Of a stretch of DNA of 38,535 nucleotides, positions 1 through 8,281 are shown one piece after another. The stretch spans positions 1-38,535 of the forward strand of contig NZ_JABUBU010000027.1 of assembly GCF_019834675.1 (NCBI RefSeq). Direction: 5' to 3'. Source of the DNA: Rhodococcoides corynebacterioides. GTDB taxonomy: Bacteria > Actinomycetota > Actinomycetes > Mycobacteriales > Mycobacteriaceae. A program made the translations under genes and the position numbers. The notes under the pieces are model-generated. The model did not search any database. It worked only from the letters and a program-made list of their open reading frames with translations, and had not been told where the DNA came from. How positions within the stretch are numbered: position 1 is the stretch's first letter; every line of letters begins with the position of its first letter.

Positions 1-804
1 CAACCCGCATATCCCCAGCAGCCCGTCTCCCCCCAGCCCGCCCCACCGGTCCGACAGGAAGGTCTCGCCGTGCGCAGCGAACTGTTCGCCCCCTCCAATG
101 CCGAGGTGCAGGGCAACGGCATTCTCAAACAGGGCAGCAAGATGGCCCGCGTCGCCATGAACGGCGAGGTCATGGCCCGATCGGGATCCATGGTCGCGTA
201 CCAGGGCGACCTGCGGTTCGAGGCGCAGGGCTCGGGCGGGATCGGCAACCTCATCCGGCGCACCGTCACCGGCGAGGGTGTTCCGCTGATGAAGGTCAGC
301 GGCCGCGGCGACCTGTTCCTGGCCAACGCCGCGCAGGACGTCCACATCATCGACCTCGACGGCAGCGACGGGCTGACCATCAACGGCTCCAACGTGCTGG
401 CCTTCGACACCTCGCTCTCCTACCGCATCGGCCGGGTCCAGGGGGCCGCGGCCAGCTCCAACGCGGGGCTGTTCAACTGCGTCTTCACCGGTCGCGGCCG
501 CATCGCGATCACCACGGACGGACAGCCGGTGGTGCTGAACGTCGACCAGCCCACGTTCGCCGATCCCCAGGCGGCGGTGGCGTGGTCGTCGAGCCTGCAG
601 ACGTCGGTCAAGAGCAACGACCAGTTGAACTTCGGCACCCTCATCGGCCGGAGCACCGGCGAGCGGTTCACGCTGCAGTTCTCCGGGCAGGGCTTCGTGG
701 TGGTGCAGCCGTCCGAGCTGCCCCCGGGCGGTCTGATCGCCGGTACCGGCGGCGGCCAGCAGGCCGGAGTGGGCGGCGCTCTCGGTGGTCTGCTCGGCCG
801 GTGA
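1..804 (+). CDS. AIM24 family protein (probably 5'-partial)
   Basis: The protein matches the AIM24 family (beta-rich proteins named after a yeast mitochondrial biogenesis factor; bacterial role unclear). Family-like stretches are MVAYQGDLRF, GEGVPLMKVSGRGDLF, NVLAFDT, RVQGA, GLFNCVFTGRG, AAVAWSSSLQ and GFVVVQPSE. The tail is glycine-rich (GGLIAGTGGGQQAG...GGLLGR). A GTG at 70 has a good Shine-Dalgarno (AGGAAGG, 7 nt spacing) and gives a 244-residue protein of normal family length. However, the same frame stays open to base 1 and reads as a Gln/Pro-rich segment (QPAYPQQPVSPQPAPP), so the gene may start before the window. The stop overlaps a possible GTG start of the ATL gene. The family call is firm; the start is uncertain. 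Confidence 0.85.
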   Translation, partial: QPAYPQQPVSPQPAPPVRQEGLAVRSELFAPSNAEVQGNGILKQGSKMARVAMNGEVMARSGSMVAYQGDLRFEAQGSGGIGNLIRRTVTGEGVPLMKVSGRGDLFLANAAQDVHIIDLDGSDGLTINGSNVLAFDTSLSYRIGRVQGAAASSNAGLFNCVFTGRGRIAITTDGQPVVLNVDQPTFADPQAAVAWSSSLQTSVKSNDQLNFGTLIGRSTGERFTLQFSGQGFVVVQPSELPPGGLIAGTGGGQQAGVGGALGGLLGR

Positions 805-815
805 CGGCTCCGGCG

Positions 816-1136
816 ATGACCGACGCACAGGAGGAGTTCGCGGAGCAGGTGCTCGGCGTCGTCGACCACATCCCGGTGGGGCGAGTGATGACCTACGGCG
901 ACATCGCGGAGTACCTGCAGCGCGGGGGCCCGCGCGGCGTCGGGGGCGTGATGGCGCGCGAGGGCGCGGCCGTCGCGTGGTGGCGCGTCGTGCGGGCGAA
1001 CGGCACGCTGCCGGCCCACCTGGTGATCGACGCCCAGGAGCACTGGCATCTCGAACGCACCCCGCTGCGGCGCGGCATCGTCGACGTCGACGCCGCCCGC
1101 TGGTGGCCCGAGGCCGACGAGCGCGCGGCACGCTGA
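816..1136 (+). CDS. Alkyltransferase-like (ATL) MGMT-family protein, no active-site Cys
   Basis: A 106-residue protein with the DNA-binding fold of O6-alkylguanine-DNA alkyltransferases: IPVGRVMTYGDIAEYL, then GGPRGVGGVMAREG, then the active-site region. Where MGMT has PCHRV, this protein reads AWWRVVRANG, so the methyl-accepting cysteine is replaced by tryptophan, as in ATL proteins. Characterised ATLs bind O6-alkylguanine without repairing it and pass the lesion to nucleotide excision repair; that role is inferred here. An in-frame GTG at 801, overlapping the AIM24 stop, is an alternative start. The ATG at 816 was chosen because the family-like sequence begins there (MTDAQEEFAEQVLGVVDHIP). 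Confidence 0.8.
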   Translation: MTDAQEEFAEQVLGVVDHIPVGRVMTYGDIAEYLQRGGPRGVGGVMAREGAAVAWWRVVRANGTLPAHLVIDAQEHWHLERTPLRRGIVDVDAARWWPEADERAAR

Positions 1137-1249
1137 ATGGCCTGCCACGACGCCCACCCGCGCGACGACGATTTCCGTCCCCGGGTACGGTTTGCCCGAT
1201 GGGAACCGTCGGTGCGCCCGCTACCTCCCAGCGGGACGGTGAGGTCGTG

Positions 1250-2287
1250 ATGACCCGTGCCGATTCCACCGCGGCGGCCTGGTGGCGCGCCCTGCCGCTC
1301 ACCCGCGTCGTCCGGGTCGAGGGGGCGTCGCTCCGCGATCTCGCCGATCACGTCGATCCGCTGCCCGCCGACGCCCCCGCGCCGCTCTTCTTCTGCGCCG
1401 ACGACGCCGCCGCGGCGAGCGCGTCAGCGCTCACCGACGCGGTGGTCGCGGCCGTCGAACAGGCCGCGATCGAGCTGATCCCCCTCGTCGTGCCCGGTAC
1501 CGACTCGCCCGGCGACCACTCGTCGCTCGTCCGGGACGCCGCCCGCGCCCGGGCCGTCGACCTCGCCCGATCGAGCGCGCACTTCGGGCCGTACCTCGCG
1601 TCCCTGGCCGGCGCCCGCGCGTCGGCCCGTCCCCCGCGCTCCGACGCGTTCTCCCGCGAGACGCGGCTGACCGGCGCCGCGCGCGTCGTCGCGCAGGCGC
1701 ACGGCCGGGACAGCGCCGTCGTGATTCTCGACGTCCCCGCCGAGGCGCCGTCCCGCGACGTCGCGGCGGCCGCGGAATGGCTGTGCCGCACCGGGGTCGG
1801 GGTGTGGCTGACCGGGCTCGGCGCGGCCGACGACGACCGCGTGCCGACCGTCCGCGTCGAGGCGCCGCGCGTGCCGAACGACGTCGCCACGATCGTCGAT
1901 CGGTTCCGTCCCGCGAGCTATCCACCCGTCGTCGGGCATCCGCACGCGGCGAGCGCCGCAGAGAAGCGTCTCCACCGCCTGTTCTCGGCACGGGAGTGGG
2001 CGACGGGCCGTGGGCACAACCAGGTGGTCCGCGTCTCCGAACTCGCCCGGCCGTTCACCGTCGACGTCGTCTGGCTGCAGGAGAAGATCGCCGTCGAGGT
2101 CGACGGCCCCGAACATCGGTCCCGGCACCGCTTCTCGGACGATCGATCACGGGACAACCTGCTGCAGACACACGGCTGGATGGTGCTGCGCTTCACCAAC
2201 GAGGACGTGCTCACCGACCACGAGAGCGTCGTCACGATCATCGACCAGGCACTGCACCGACGACGAGCGAAGGGGACCCCCACGTGA
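1250..2287 (+). CDS. DUF559 / Vsr-like PD-(D/E)XK nuclease, first gene of three-gene operon
   Basis: A 345-residue protein. Residues about 1-240 are an Ala/Arg-rich domain I do not recognise. The C-terminal ~80 residues are a DUF559 (Vsr-like) nuclease domain: FTVDVVWLQEKIAVEVDG gives Asp272 and the Glu283-x-Asp285 pair, followed by PEHR, the SDDRSRDNLLQTHGW helix and VLRFTNEDVL. These are the expected metal-binding and structural elements of the PD-(D/E)XK fold. The ATG at 1250 follows a GGTGAGG-type ribosome binding site; GTG at 1247 is a weaker alternative. The stop overlaps the GTG of the next gene, so the two are translationally coupled. It probably cuts or nicks DNA together with the two downstream proteins; the target is unknown. 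Confidence 0.8.
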   Translation: MTRADSTAAAWWRALPLTRVVRVEGASLRDLADHVDPLPADAPAPLFFCADDAAAASASALTDAVVAAVEQAAIELIPLVVPGTDSPGDHSSLVRDAARARAVDLARSSAHFGPYLASLAGARASARPPRSDAFSRETRLTGAARVVAQAHGRDSAVVILDVPAEAPSRDVAAAAEWLCRTGVGVWLTGLGAADDDRVPTVRVEAPRVPNDVATIVDRFRPASYPPVVGHPHAASAAEKRLHRLFSAREWATGRGHNQVVRVSELARPFTVDVVWLQEKIAVEVDGPEHRSRHRFSDDRSRDNLLQTHGWMVLRFTNEDVLTDHESVVTIIDQALHRRRAKGTPT

Positions 2288-2985
2288 GCACGACCGACTT
2301 GACCGGCACCGAGGTCGCCGTGTTGATGGTGCTGATGGCCGAGGCGCGGGCTCTGACCAACAAGGAACTCAGGGAACTCGCGTCGGAGCCCAAGAAGGCA
2401 TCGCGCGACAAGCTGGTCCGTCAGGGCGTCGTGTCCCTCGGCAAGAGCGGAAGATCGATGACCCTGGAGCTGACCGACAAGGGCTGGAAGGCTGCCTACG
2501 ACCTGATGGGCGACGAGGCCCCGCCGCGCGCCAACCGGGCGTTGTTCACGGTCCTTGCCGGTCTGCGTCGATGGATGGACCGCGACGACGTTCGCCCCGC
2601 CGAGGTGTTCTTCCCCCGCGACACCCCCGCCGCGATCGAGCCGCTGCCCACGCCGCCGAACGCCGTCGTACCGCAGTCGGTGCGCGAACAGGACGCCGTT
2701 CCCGACTCTTCGGCCGAGAGCGGCACCGACCTCGAGACGCGCATCCGGCGCGCGTACGCGGACCTCGCGCGCGAGCCCGGGGCGCGGGTGCGGCTGACCC
2801 GGCTGCGGCCCGCCCTGTCCGACGTTCCCCGCGACCGCCTCGACGACGCGCTGGTCGCGTTGCAGCGGAAACCGGGCGTCTCGTTGATCCCCGAAGAGAA
2901 CCAGAAGACGCTGTCCGACGACGATCGCGCCGCCGCGGTGACCGTCGGGAACCAGCGCAACCACCTGCTGACGATCACCTCGTGA
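2284..2985 (+). CDS. Winged-helix-like protein, middle gene of nuclease/ATPase operon
   Basis: A 233-residue protein with no family I can name. Residues ~5-75 look like a MarR/winged-helix fold: LTGTEVAVLMVLMAEARALTNKELRELA resembles helices 1-2, followed by a Lys/Arg-rich recognition-like segment (KKASRDKLVRQGVV) and a wing ending LELTDKGW. The middle (~115-150) is Pro/Ala-rich and probably disordered. Residues ~155-215 may form a second helical domain (LETRIRRAYADLAREPGARVRLTRLRPAL...RDRLDDALVALQRKPGV). It starts with a GTG overlapping the upstream stop, and its own stop shares one base with the next ATG. The placement suggests a DNA-recognition or regulatory subunit for the adjacent nuclease and ATPase, which is inference. 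Confidence 0.7.
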   Translation: MSTTDLTGTEVAVLMVLMAEARALTNKELRELASEPKKASRDKLVRQGVVSLGKSGRSMTLELTDKGWKAAYDLMGDEAPPRANRALFTVLAGLRRWMDRDDVRPAEVFFPRDTPAAIEPLPTPPNAVVPQSVREQDAVPDSSAESGTDLETRIRRAYADLAREPGARVRLTRLRPALSDVPRDRLDDALVALQRKPGVSLIPEENQKTLSDDDRAAAVTVGNQRNHLLTITS

Positions 2986-5900
2986 TGGGTACTTCCATGA
3001 GCACTGCAGACGACCGCATCCGCGCCCTCGAGTCGGTGCGCCTGAGCTGGGCGCCGACTCCCGACGACGTGTGGCGGTCCCAGTCCGACGTCCACGTCGC
3101 CGGCCTGCACGACCGCGTGTACGCCGACGTCATGGCGGCCTACACCGACGCCGAGAAGTCCGACGACGCGAGCCCGCTGGGCGTCGTCGTGCGCGGGCCG
3201 GCCGGGTCGGGCAAGACCCACCTGCTCGGCCAGGTGCGCGAGGAGATCCAGGAGCGCGGCGGCTACTTCTTCCTCATCCGGCTGCTCGACGCCGCGGGCT
3301 TCTGGCGGTCGGTGCTGATGGGCATGCTCGACGACCTGACCCGCCCGTCCGGGCGCGGTGACGACAGCCAGCTCGCGCTGATGCTCCGTCGACTGTGCGA
3401 GGTGGGCGGGGTCGACGAGTCCGTCCGCGCACAGGTGATGGGCGAGACGATGATCGACGTCGACGCCCTCAACACGTTCGTCACCGCGGTCTACAAGGTG
3501 CATCCGCGACACCGGCGTACCTCGCAGCACACGTTGCGGTCGCTGGTGCTGTCGGTCGCGCCGGACACCGGCGTGCAGGACATCGGCGACGCGTACCTGC
3601 AGTCGATCGACGACGTCGACCCGGAGGAGTTCCGCGCCTGGGGCATCGTGCGCGCCGAACTGGGCCACCAGGGCATCGCCGAGAACATCTCGCGCCTCCT
3701 CGCCATCACCGGTCCGACGGTGCTCGCCATCGACCAGATCGACACCCTCGTCGCGCAGGCGCGGACGGGCTCGGACCAGGAGTTCGCGGACGCCCGCGAG
3801 GACAAGGTCGTCGAGCAGCTGGCGCACGGGTTGATGTCGTTGCGCGAGACCCTGCCGCGCACGGCGTCGGTGCTCTCCGCCCTGTCGAGCGCGTGGGATC
3901 TCATCGAGGCGCGCGGCACGGCGCCGGTCAAGGACCGCTTCCGGGTGACGACGGATCTCGAGCGCATCCCGTCGTCGGACATCGGTCGGCTCCTGCTGGG
4001 GCGGCGGCTGAACGCGTGCTTCCGCGACGTCGGCTTCGTCCCGCCGCACGAGACGTGGCCGGTGGCCGCGGACGCCTTCGATCAGGCGCCCGATTTCACC
4101 CCGCGACAGCTGCTCATCGCCGTCGACCGGCACATCCGCCGCTGCCTCGACAGCGGGGTCGCCGACGAGCTAACCGACTTCCGGGACAAGGGCGGCGACG
4201 GTGGACAGCGCATCGTCGTCGAGCAGGACGAGCTGGCCGCCCTCGACGAGCGCTACGCCGCGCTGATCGCCGACGCCGACGTCAGCGTCCAGATCTCCCC
4301 GACCACCGAGGACGTGCTGGTCCCGACCCTGCTCGCCGCCGGACTCACGGCGTGGATCCACGAGCACCAGTCCTCCGACGACAGCCTCGCGCAGGACCCG
4401 CCGCCCAGCGGTCGGGCCGCCCTGCACGCCCGGTTGCGCCACACCGTCGATACGGACACCGACGACGAGGAGCACTGGTGCTTCCGCGCCATCACCGCGA
4501 CGCACTGGCGCGCCGCGGGTGCCCGGATCGGGCGGGCGGTCACCGCAGCGGGCCTGCACATCGACATGCCGCGACGGAAACTGATCCTGATCCGCAACGA
4601 TCCGTGGCCGTCGGGCGCGAAGACGCAGCAGACCATCGCGGCGGTGCGGCAGGCCGGGGCCGTCGAGGTCCCGCTCACCGAGTCCGACCGCCGAGCGCTC
4701 ACCGCCCTGGGGCGACTGCTCGACGAGAACTCCCCCGCCCTCACCTCGTGGCTGCTCTCCCGCAAGCCGGCGCACGAGATCGAGCTGTTCCGCACGACGC
4801 TGCCCGAGGTCAGTGTCGTCGACGACGAGCGCGCCCTCATCGAGCCGGAACCGATCACCAGCCGCCCCGCGCGTCGGCCCGAGATCGAGATCGGCACGGA
4901 GCTCAGCACCAACGCCGAGGTCCGCATCCCCCTCGAAGCGCTGCGCAAGCACACGGCGATCTTCGCGGGATCCGGGTCCGGCAAGACCGTGCTGATTCGC
5001 CGGCTCGTCGAAGAGTGTGCCCTGCAAGGTGTCTCGGCCATCGTGCTCGACATCAACAACGATCTCGCCCGCCTCGGCAGCGCGTGGCCCGACGACGAAC
5101 GCACGTGGCCGCCCGGCGACGAGGCCAAGGCGACGGCCTACCTCCGCGACACGGACGTCGTCGTCTGGACGCCCCGGAAGTCGTCGGGACGCCCGCTGAG
5201 TTTCCAGCCGCTGCCGGACTTCGCCAGCGTCGTCGGCGACCGGGACGAGTTCGACGCGTCCGTCGAGTCGGCGCTCGCCGCTCTCGCCCCCGCCGCGTCC
5301 GCCGTCGGCACCACCGAGAAGGCCAAGCATCGGCAGGCCGTCCTGAAGTCGGCGCTCGAGGGATTCGGGCGTCGATCGCGGGGTGGGTCGCTCGCCGACT
5401 TCGTCGACCTGCTCGAGAACCTTCCCGACGACGCCAGCGAGATGCGCGACGCGACGCGCATCGCCGCGGACCTCGCCGAGAACCTCAAGGCCGCGATGAC
5501 CAACGATCCGTTGTTCGCCGGTAGCGGGACGCCCGTCGATCCGGGTGTCCTGCTGACCCCGGCGGAGGGCAAGAAGGCCCGCGTGTCCGTGATCAACCTG
5601 GCCGGGCTGACCACCGAGGACCAGAAGCAGAGCTTCGTGAACCAGCTGCAGATGGGCCTGTTCGCGTGGATCAAGAAGAACCCGGCCGGTGATCGGCCGC
5701 TCGGCGGACTGTTCGTGATGGACGAGGCCCAGAACTACGCGCCGTCCGACCGCTACACCGCGGCGACGCACAGCACCCTGGCCCTCGCGTCGCAGGCCCG
5801 CAAGTACGGACTGGGGCTGGTGTTCGCGACGCAGGCGCCGAAGGGTCTGCACAACCGCATCGCCGGCAACGCGGCGACGCAGTTCTACGGCCTGTTGAAC

Positions 5901-6104
5901 AGCCCTGCGCAGATCACCGCCGCGCAGGAGATGGCGCGGGCCAAGGGCGGGTCGGTTCCGGACGTCGGGCGGCTGCCCGCCGGGCAGTTCTACGCGGCGG
6001 TCGAGGGTGCCGAGTTCCGGCGGACCGCCACCCCGCTGTGCCTGACCTACCACCCGAAGAGCCCGCCGACGGAAGAGGAGGTCCTCGCGCTGGCGCGTGA
6101 GTGA
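2985..6104 (+). CDS. Dual P-loop ATPase: N-terminal AAA-like plus C-terminal HerA/FtsK-like
   Basis: A 1039-residue protein with two nucleotide-binding domains. The first has Walker A GPAGSGKT at residues 71-78 and a Walker-B-like TVLAIDQIDTLV near 245-255, typical of AAA_16/Orc-like ATPases. The second has Walker A GSGSGKT at ~662-668, preceded by ELSTNAEVRIPLEALRKHTA (HerA-like entry), Walker B GGLFVMDEAQNY near 910 and the motif LVFATQAPKGL typical of HerA/VirB4/FtsK-type translocases. Between them (~380-640) is a region I cannot assign. The ATG at 2985 shares its A with the upstream TGA; ATG at 2997 is an alternative. Co-transcription with a nuclease and a winged-helix-like protein suggests a DNA-translocating, ATP-driven restriction or repair complex. 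It could instead be a housekeeping DNA-processing machine. Confidence 0.85.
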   Translation: MGTSMSTADDRIRALESVRLSWAPTPDDVWRSQSDVHVAGLHDRVYADVMAAYTDAEKSDDASPLGVVVRGPAGSGKTHLLGQVREEIQERGGYFFLIRLLDAAGFWRSVLMGMLDDLTRPSGRGDDSQLALMLRRLCEVGGVDESVRAQVMGETMIDVDALNTFVTAVYKVHPRHRRTSQHTLRSLVLSVAPDTGVQDIGDAYLQSIDDVDPEEFRAWGIVRAELGHQGIAENISRLLAITGPTVLAIDQIDTLVAQARTGSDQEFADAREDKVVEQLAHGLMSLRETLPRTASVLSALSSAWDLIEARGTAPVKDRFRVTTDLERIPSSDIGRLLLGRRLNACFRDVGFVPPHETWPVAADAFDQAPDFTPRQLLIAVDRHIRRCLDSGVADELTDFRDKGGDGGQRIVVEQDELAALDERYAALIADADVSVQISPTTEDVLVPTLLAAGLTAWIHEHQSSDDSLAQDPPPSGRAALHARLRHTVDTDTDDEEHWCFRAITATHWRAAGARIGRAVTAAGLHIDMPRRKLILIRNDPWPSGAKTQQTIAAVRQAGAVEVPLTESDRRALTALGRLLDENSPALTSWLLSRKPAHEIELFRTTLPEVSVVDDERALIEPEPITSRPARRPEIEIGTELSTNAEVRIPLEALRKHTAIFAGSGSGKTVLIRRLVEECALQGVSAIVLDINNDLARLGSAWPDDERTWPPGDEAKATAYLRDTDVVVWTPRKSSGRPLSFQPLPDFASVVGDRDEFDASVESALAALAPAASAVGTTEKAKHRQAVLKSALEGFGRRSRGGSLADFVDLLENLPDDASEMRDATRIAADLAENLKAAMTNDPLFAGSGTPVDPGVLLTPAEGKKARVSVINLAGLTTEDQKQSFVNQLQMGLFAWIKKNPAGDRPLGGLFVMDEAQNYAPSDRYTAATHSTLALASQARKYGLGLVFATQAPKGLHNRIAGNAATQFYGLLNSPAQITAAQEMARAKGGSVPDVGRLPAGQFYAAVEGAEFRRTATPLCLTYHPKSPPTEEEVLALARE

Positions 6105-6128
6105 CGGGGCGCCCGGCGGCGTCGCGCG

Positions 6129-6134
6129 TAACTT
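6129..6134 (+). promoter_or_regulatory. -10 hexamer for leaderless aldo/keto reductase
   Basis: TAACTT fits the actinobacterial TANNNT -10 consensus and lies exactly 7 nt before the ATG at 6142. Transcription would start at or next to the A of the start codon, so the mRNA would have no leader. There is no Shine-Dalgarno at this start, which fits. No clear -35 was seen. Confidence 0.5.
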
Positions 6135-6141
6135 GGTTGCC

Positions 6142-7146
6142 ATGGCTTACCGATTTCTGGGCAACAGTGGACTCAAGGTCTCCGAGATCACCTACGGCAA
6201 CTGGCTGACGCACGGCTCGCAGGTGGAGAACGACGTCGCCACCGCATGCGTCAAGGCGGCGCTCGACGCGGGTATCACCACCTTCGACACGGCCGACGTC
6301 TACGCCAACGGCGCCGCCGAGGAGGTACTCGGCAAGGCCGTCGCGGGCGAGCGCCGGGAGAGCCTCGAGATCTTCACCAAGGTCTACTTCCCCGTCGGCC
6401 CGAAGGGCCCCAACGACACCGGCCTCTCGCGCAAGCACATTCGCGAGGGCATCGACAACTCGCTCCGCCGGCTCGGCACGGACTACGTCGACCTCTACCA
6501 GGCGCACCGGTACGACCACGAGACGCCGCTCGAGGAGACCATCGCGGCCTTCGGCGACGTGGTGCAGCAGGGCAAGGCGCTCTACATCGGCGTCTCGGAG
6601 TGGACGGCCGACCAGCTGCGTGAGGCGCAGTCCTTGGCGCGCGAGCGCGGCTTCTCCATCGTGTCCAACCAGCCGCAGTACTCGGCGCTCTGGCGCGTCA
6701 TCGAGGCCGAGGTGGTCCCGGCCTCGAAGGAACTCGGCATCTCGCAGGTGGTCTGGTCGCCGCTCGCGCAGGGCGTGCTGACGGGCAAGTACGTGCCCGG
6801 TCAGCCGCTGCCCGAGGGCTCGCGCGCCACGGACGACAAGGGCGGCGCGGACATGATCTCGCGGTACATGAACGACGAGACCCTCACCCGCGTGCAGAAG
6901 CTGAAGCCGATCGCGGACGATCTGGGCCTGTCGATGTCGCAGCTCGCCATCGCCTGGGTGCTGGCGAACGACAACGTCGCCGCGGCCCTCGTCGGCGCCT
7001 CCCGGCCGGAGCAGATCGCGGACAACGTGAAGGCGGCCGGCGTCACCCTCGAGTCCGACGTGCTCGCGCGGATCGACGAGGCCCTGGGAGACATCGTCGA
7101 GAAGGACCCGGCCAAGACGGTCAGCCCGGAGAAGCGCCTGGTCTAG
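6142..7146 (+). CDS. Aldo/keto reductase (Kv-beta / Tas-like)
   Basis: A 334-residue NADPH-dependent aldo/keto reductase, normal family length. The catalytic tetrad is visible: Asp49 and Tyr54 in TFDTADVYANG, Lys81 in IFTKVYFP and His123 in LYQAHRYD. The C-terminal cofactor segment ALVGASRPEQIADNVKA is also typical. The opening MAYRFLGNSGLKVSEITYGNW matches the Kv-channel beta-subunit-like branch. Upstream frames were rejected because the homology begins here and a -10 hexamer sits 7 nt upstream. The substrate cannot be told. The gene follows the ATPase operon by 37 bp and appears to have its own promoter. Confidence 0.9.
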   Translation: MAYRFLGNSGLKVSEITYGNWLTHGSQVENDVATACVKAALDAGITTFDTADVYANGAAEEVLGKAVAGERRESLEIFTKVYFPVGPKGPNDTGLSRKHIREGIDNSLRRLGTDYVDLYQAHRYDHETPLEETIAAFGDVVQQGKALYIGVSEWTADQLREAQSLARERGFSIVSNQPQYSALWRVIEAEVVPASKELGISQVVWSPLAQGVLTGKYVPGQPLPEGSRATDDKGGADMISRYMNDETLTRVQKLKPIADDLGLSMSQLAIAWVLANDNVAAALVGASRPEQIADNVKAAGVTLESDVLARIDEALGDIVEKDPAKTVSPEKRLV

Positions 7147-7153
7147 ACCCGTT

Positions 7154-7220
7154 CCTGCGCTGCGGTTCCGCTCGCGCGCTGCCTGTGTGCAGCGCGCGTG
7201 ACGGGCCGCAGCGCGGGAGG
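7154..7220. repeat. Palindromic element copy 1 (nested double stem)
   Basis: A GC-rich element with two nested stems. The outer stem pairs CGCTGCGG (7158-7165) with CCGCAGCG (7206-7213). The inner stem pairs CGCGCGCTG (7173-7181) with CAGCGCGCG (7190-7198) around an 8-nt loop. A clearly related element lies at 8196-8267, and the two bracket the broken DUF559 gene. It starts 7 nt after the aldo/keto reductase stop, so it may also end that transcript. Confidence 0.65.
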
Positions 7221-7300
7221 GGCGATCCCCGGGAGAACGGTGTTCCACAGGCCCTGCTCGGGGGCCCGCCGCCCGCCGCCGGCACGGGCAGGCTCGCGGC

Positions 7301-8187
7301 ATGGACCACCTCACGCGAGAGTCGGCCCTCCGGCTCGGTCTGACCGACTCGCGAGTCCGTCGTGCCGTCGCCGCGGGCTCGCTGCACCGCATTCGACGCG
7401 GGCACCTCTGCGACGCCGGTGAGTGGGCGGCCCTGACCGACGACGCCCGCTACCTGGTGGAGGTGCGTGCTGCCGCAGCGGCACTCACCCTGCCCGCCTC
7501 CCTGAGCCACCAGTCCGCCGCGGCGCTGCACGGCCTCCCGGTGCTGCGACCCGACAGACGCGTCGTCCACCTCACGCTCGACGGGCGCAGCGGCGGCCAC
7601 GGCGGTTCGCGAGCCCTGCACCGATGCCCCCTGGACCCCGTCGACGTCACGACGATCGACGGCCTGTCCGTGACCACCCTCGAACGCACCGCCGTCGACG
7701 TGGCGTGCGCGGGCACGTTCGCGCAGGCGGTCTGCGTCGCGGAGTCCGCGCTGCGTGCCGGTGCGACGCGGGAGGGACTGGCCGCGGCCCTGGTCCGCGT
7801 CGGGCGTCGTCGGGGCATTGCCGTCGCGCGGGCGGGGCTCGCCTACGCCGACGGCCGCACCGAGAGCATCGGCGAATCGTGGAGCCGGGCGCTGATGCGG
7901 GGCTGGGCCGACGTGCCCGAGCCTCGCCTGCAGCACACCTTCACTCGGGACGACGGAACGTTGTCGCGCGCACCGACTTCGACTGGGACGGCCGCCTGGT
8001 GGGCGAGTTCGACGGCGAGGTGAAGTACGGCGGCGACACGCGCGCCGCCGTCCTGGCCGAACGCCGTCGGGAGAACGACCTGCACGCGCTGGGCGTCCAC
8101 GTGGTGCGGTGGGCGTGGCCGGATCTGATGCAGTCGGACCGGCTGCACCGCCTGCTCCGGGACGGGCTGCGGATGGTCGGCCGGTGA
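7301..8187 (+). pseudogene. Frameshifted DUF559 nuclease with AbiEi-like N-terminal domain
   Basis: The first frame (from ATG 7301) codes for the N-terminal helix-turn-helix of the actinobacterial AbiEi-like/DUF559 family (LTRESALRLGLTDSRVRRAVAAGSLHRIRRGHL), then the central region with SHQSAAALHGLPV and VTTLERTAVDVA. At about 7957-7963 the reading shifts: the expected DFDW...GEFDGEVKYGG...ENDLHALGVHVVRWAWPDL nuclease core continues in the next frame to the stop at 8187. The simplest explanation is one lost G (ACGTTGTC where ACGGTTGTC would keep frame). The first frame alone ends at 8023 in unrelated residues without the catalytic DxD/K core. It could be a real mutation, a sequencing error or, less likely, programmed frameshifting. 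Confidence 0.8.
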
Positions 8188-8195
8188 CCGCCCTG

Positions 8196-8267
8196 CCTTC
8201 CCGCGCTGCGGTTGTGGTGCCGCGCTGACTGCTCGCAGCGCGCGTGTACAGCCGCAGCGCGGGAAGG
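8196..8267. repeat. Palindromic element copy 2 (16-bp perfect outer stem)
   Basis: The outer arms CCTTCCCGCGCTGCGG (8196-8211) and CCGCAGCGCGGGAAGG (8252-8267) are perfect reverse complements. The inner arms CGCGCTG (8221-8227) and CAGCGCG (8236-8242) form a second stem. Layout and much of the sequence match the element at 7154-7220 (shared CGCTGCGGTT, CAGCGCGCGTG and GCCGCAGCGCGGGA). It lies 8 bp after the DUF559 stop and 15 bp before the S10 operon terminator. Confidence 0.7.
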
Positions 8268-8281
8268 GGTGAGGGATGCAG

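Noticed and set aside
420..1157. Minus-strand open frame across the AIM24 and ATL genes
   Set aside because: It is antisense to two recognisable genes and has no family features.
3395..5524. A 709-residue Arg-rich open frame within the dual ATPase gene
   Set aside because: It is out of frame with the Walker motifs and its composition (long Arg/Ala/Pro runs) is typical of a shifted frame in GC-rich DNA.
7235..7255. GAACGGTGTTC upstream of the DUF559 gene as a LexA box
   Set aside because: The half-sites are separated by 3 nt, not 4, and outer bases do not fit the actinobacterial box.
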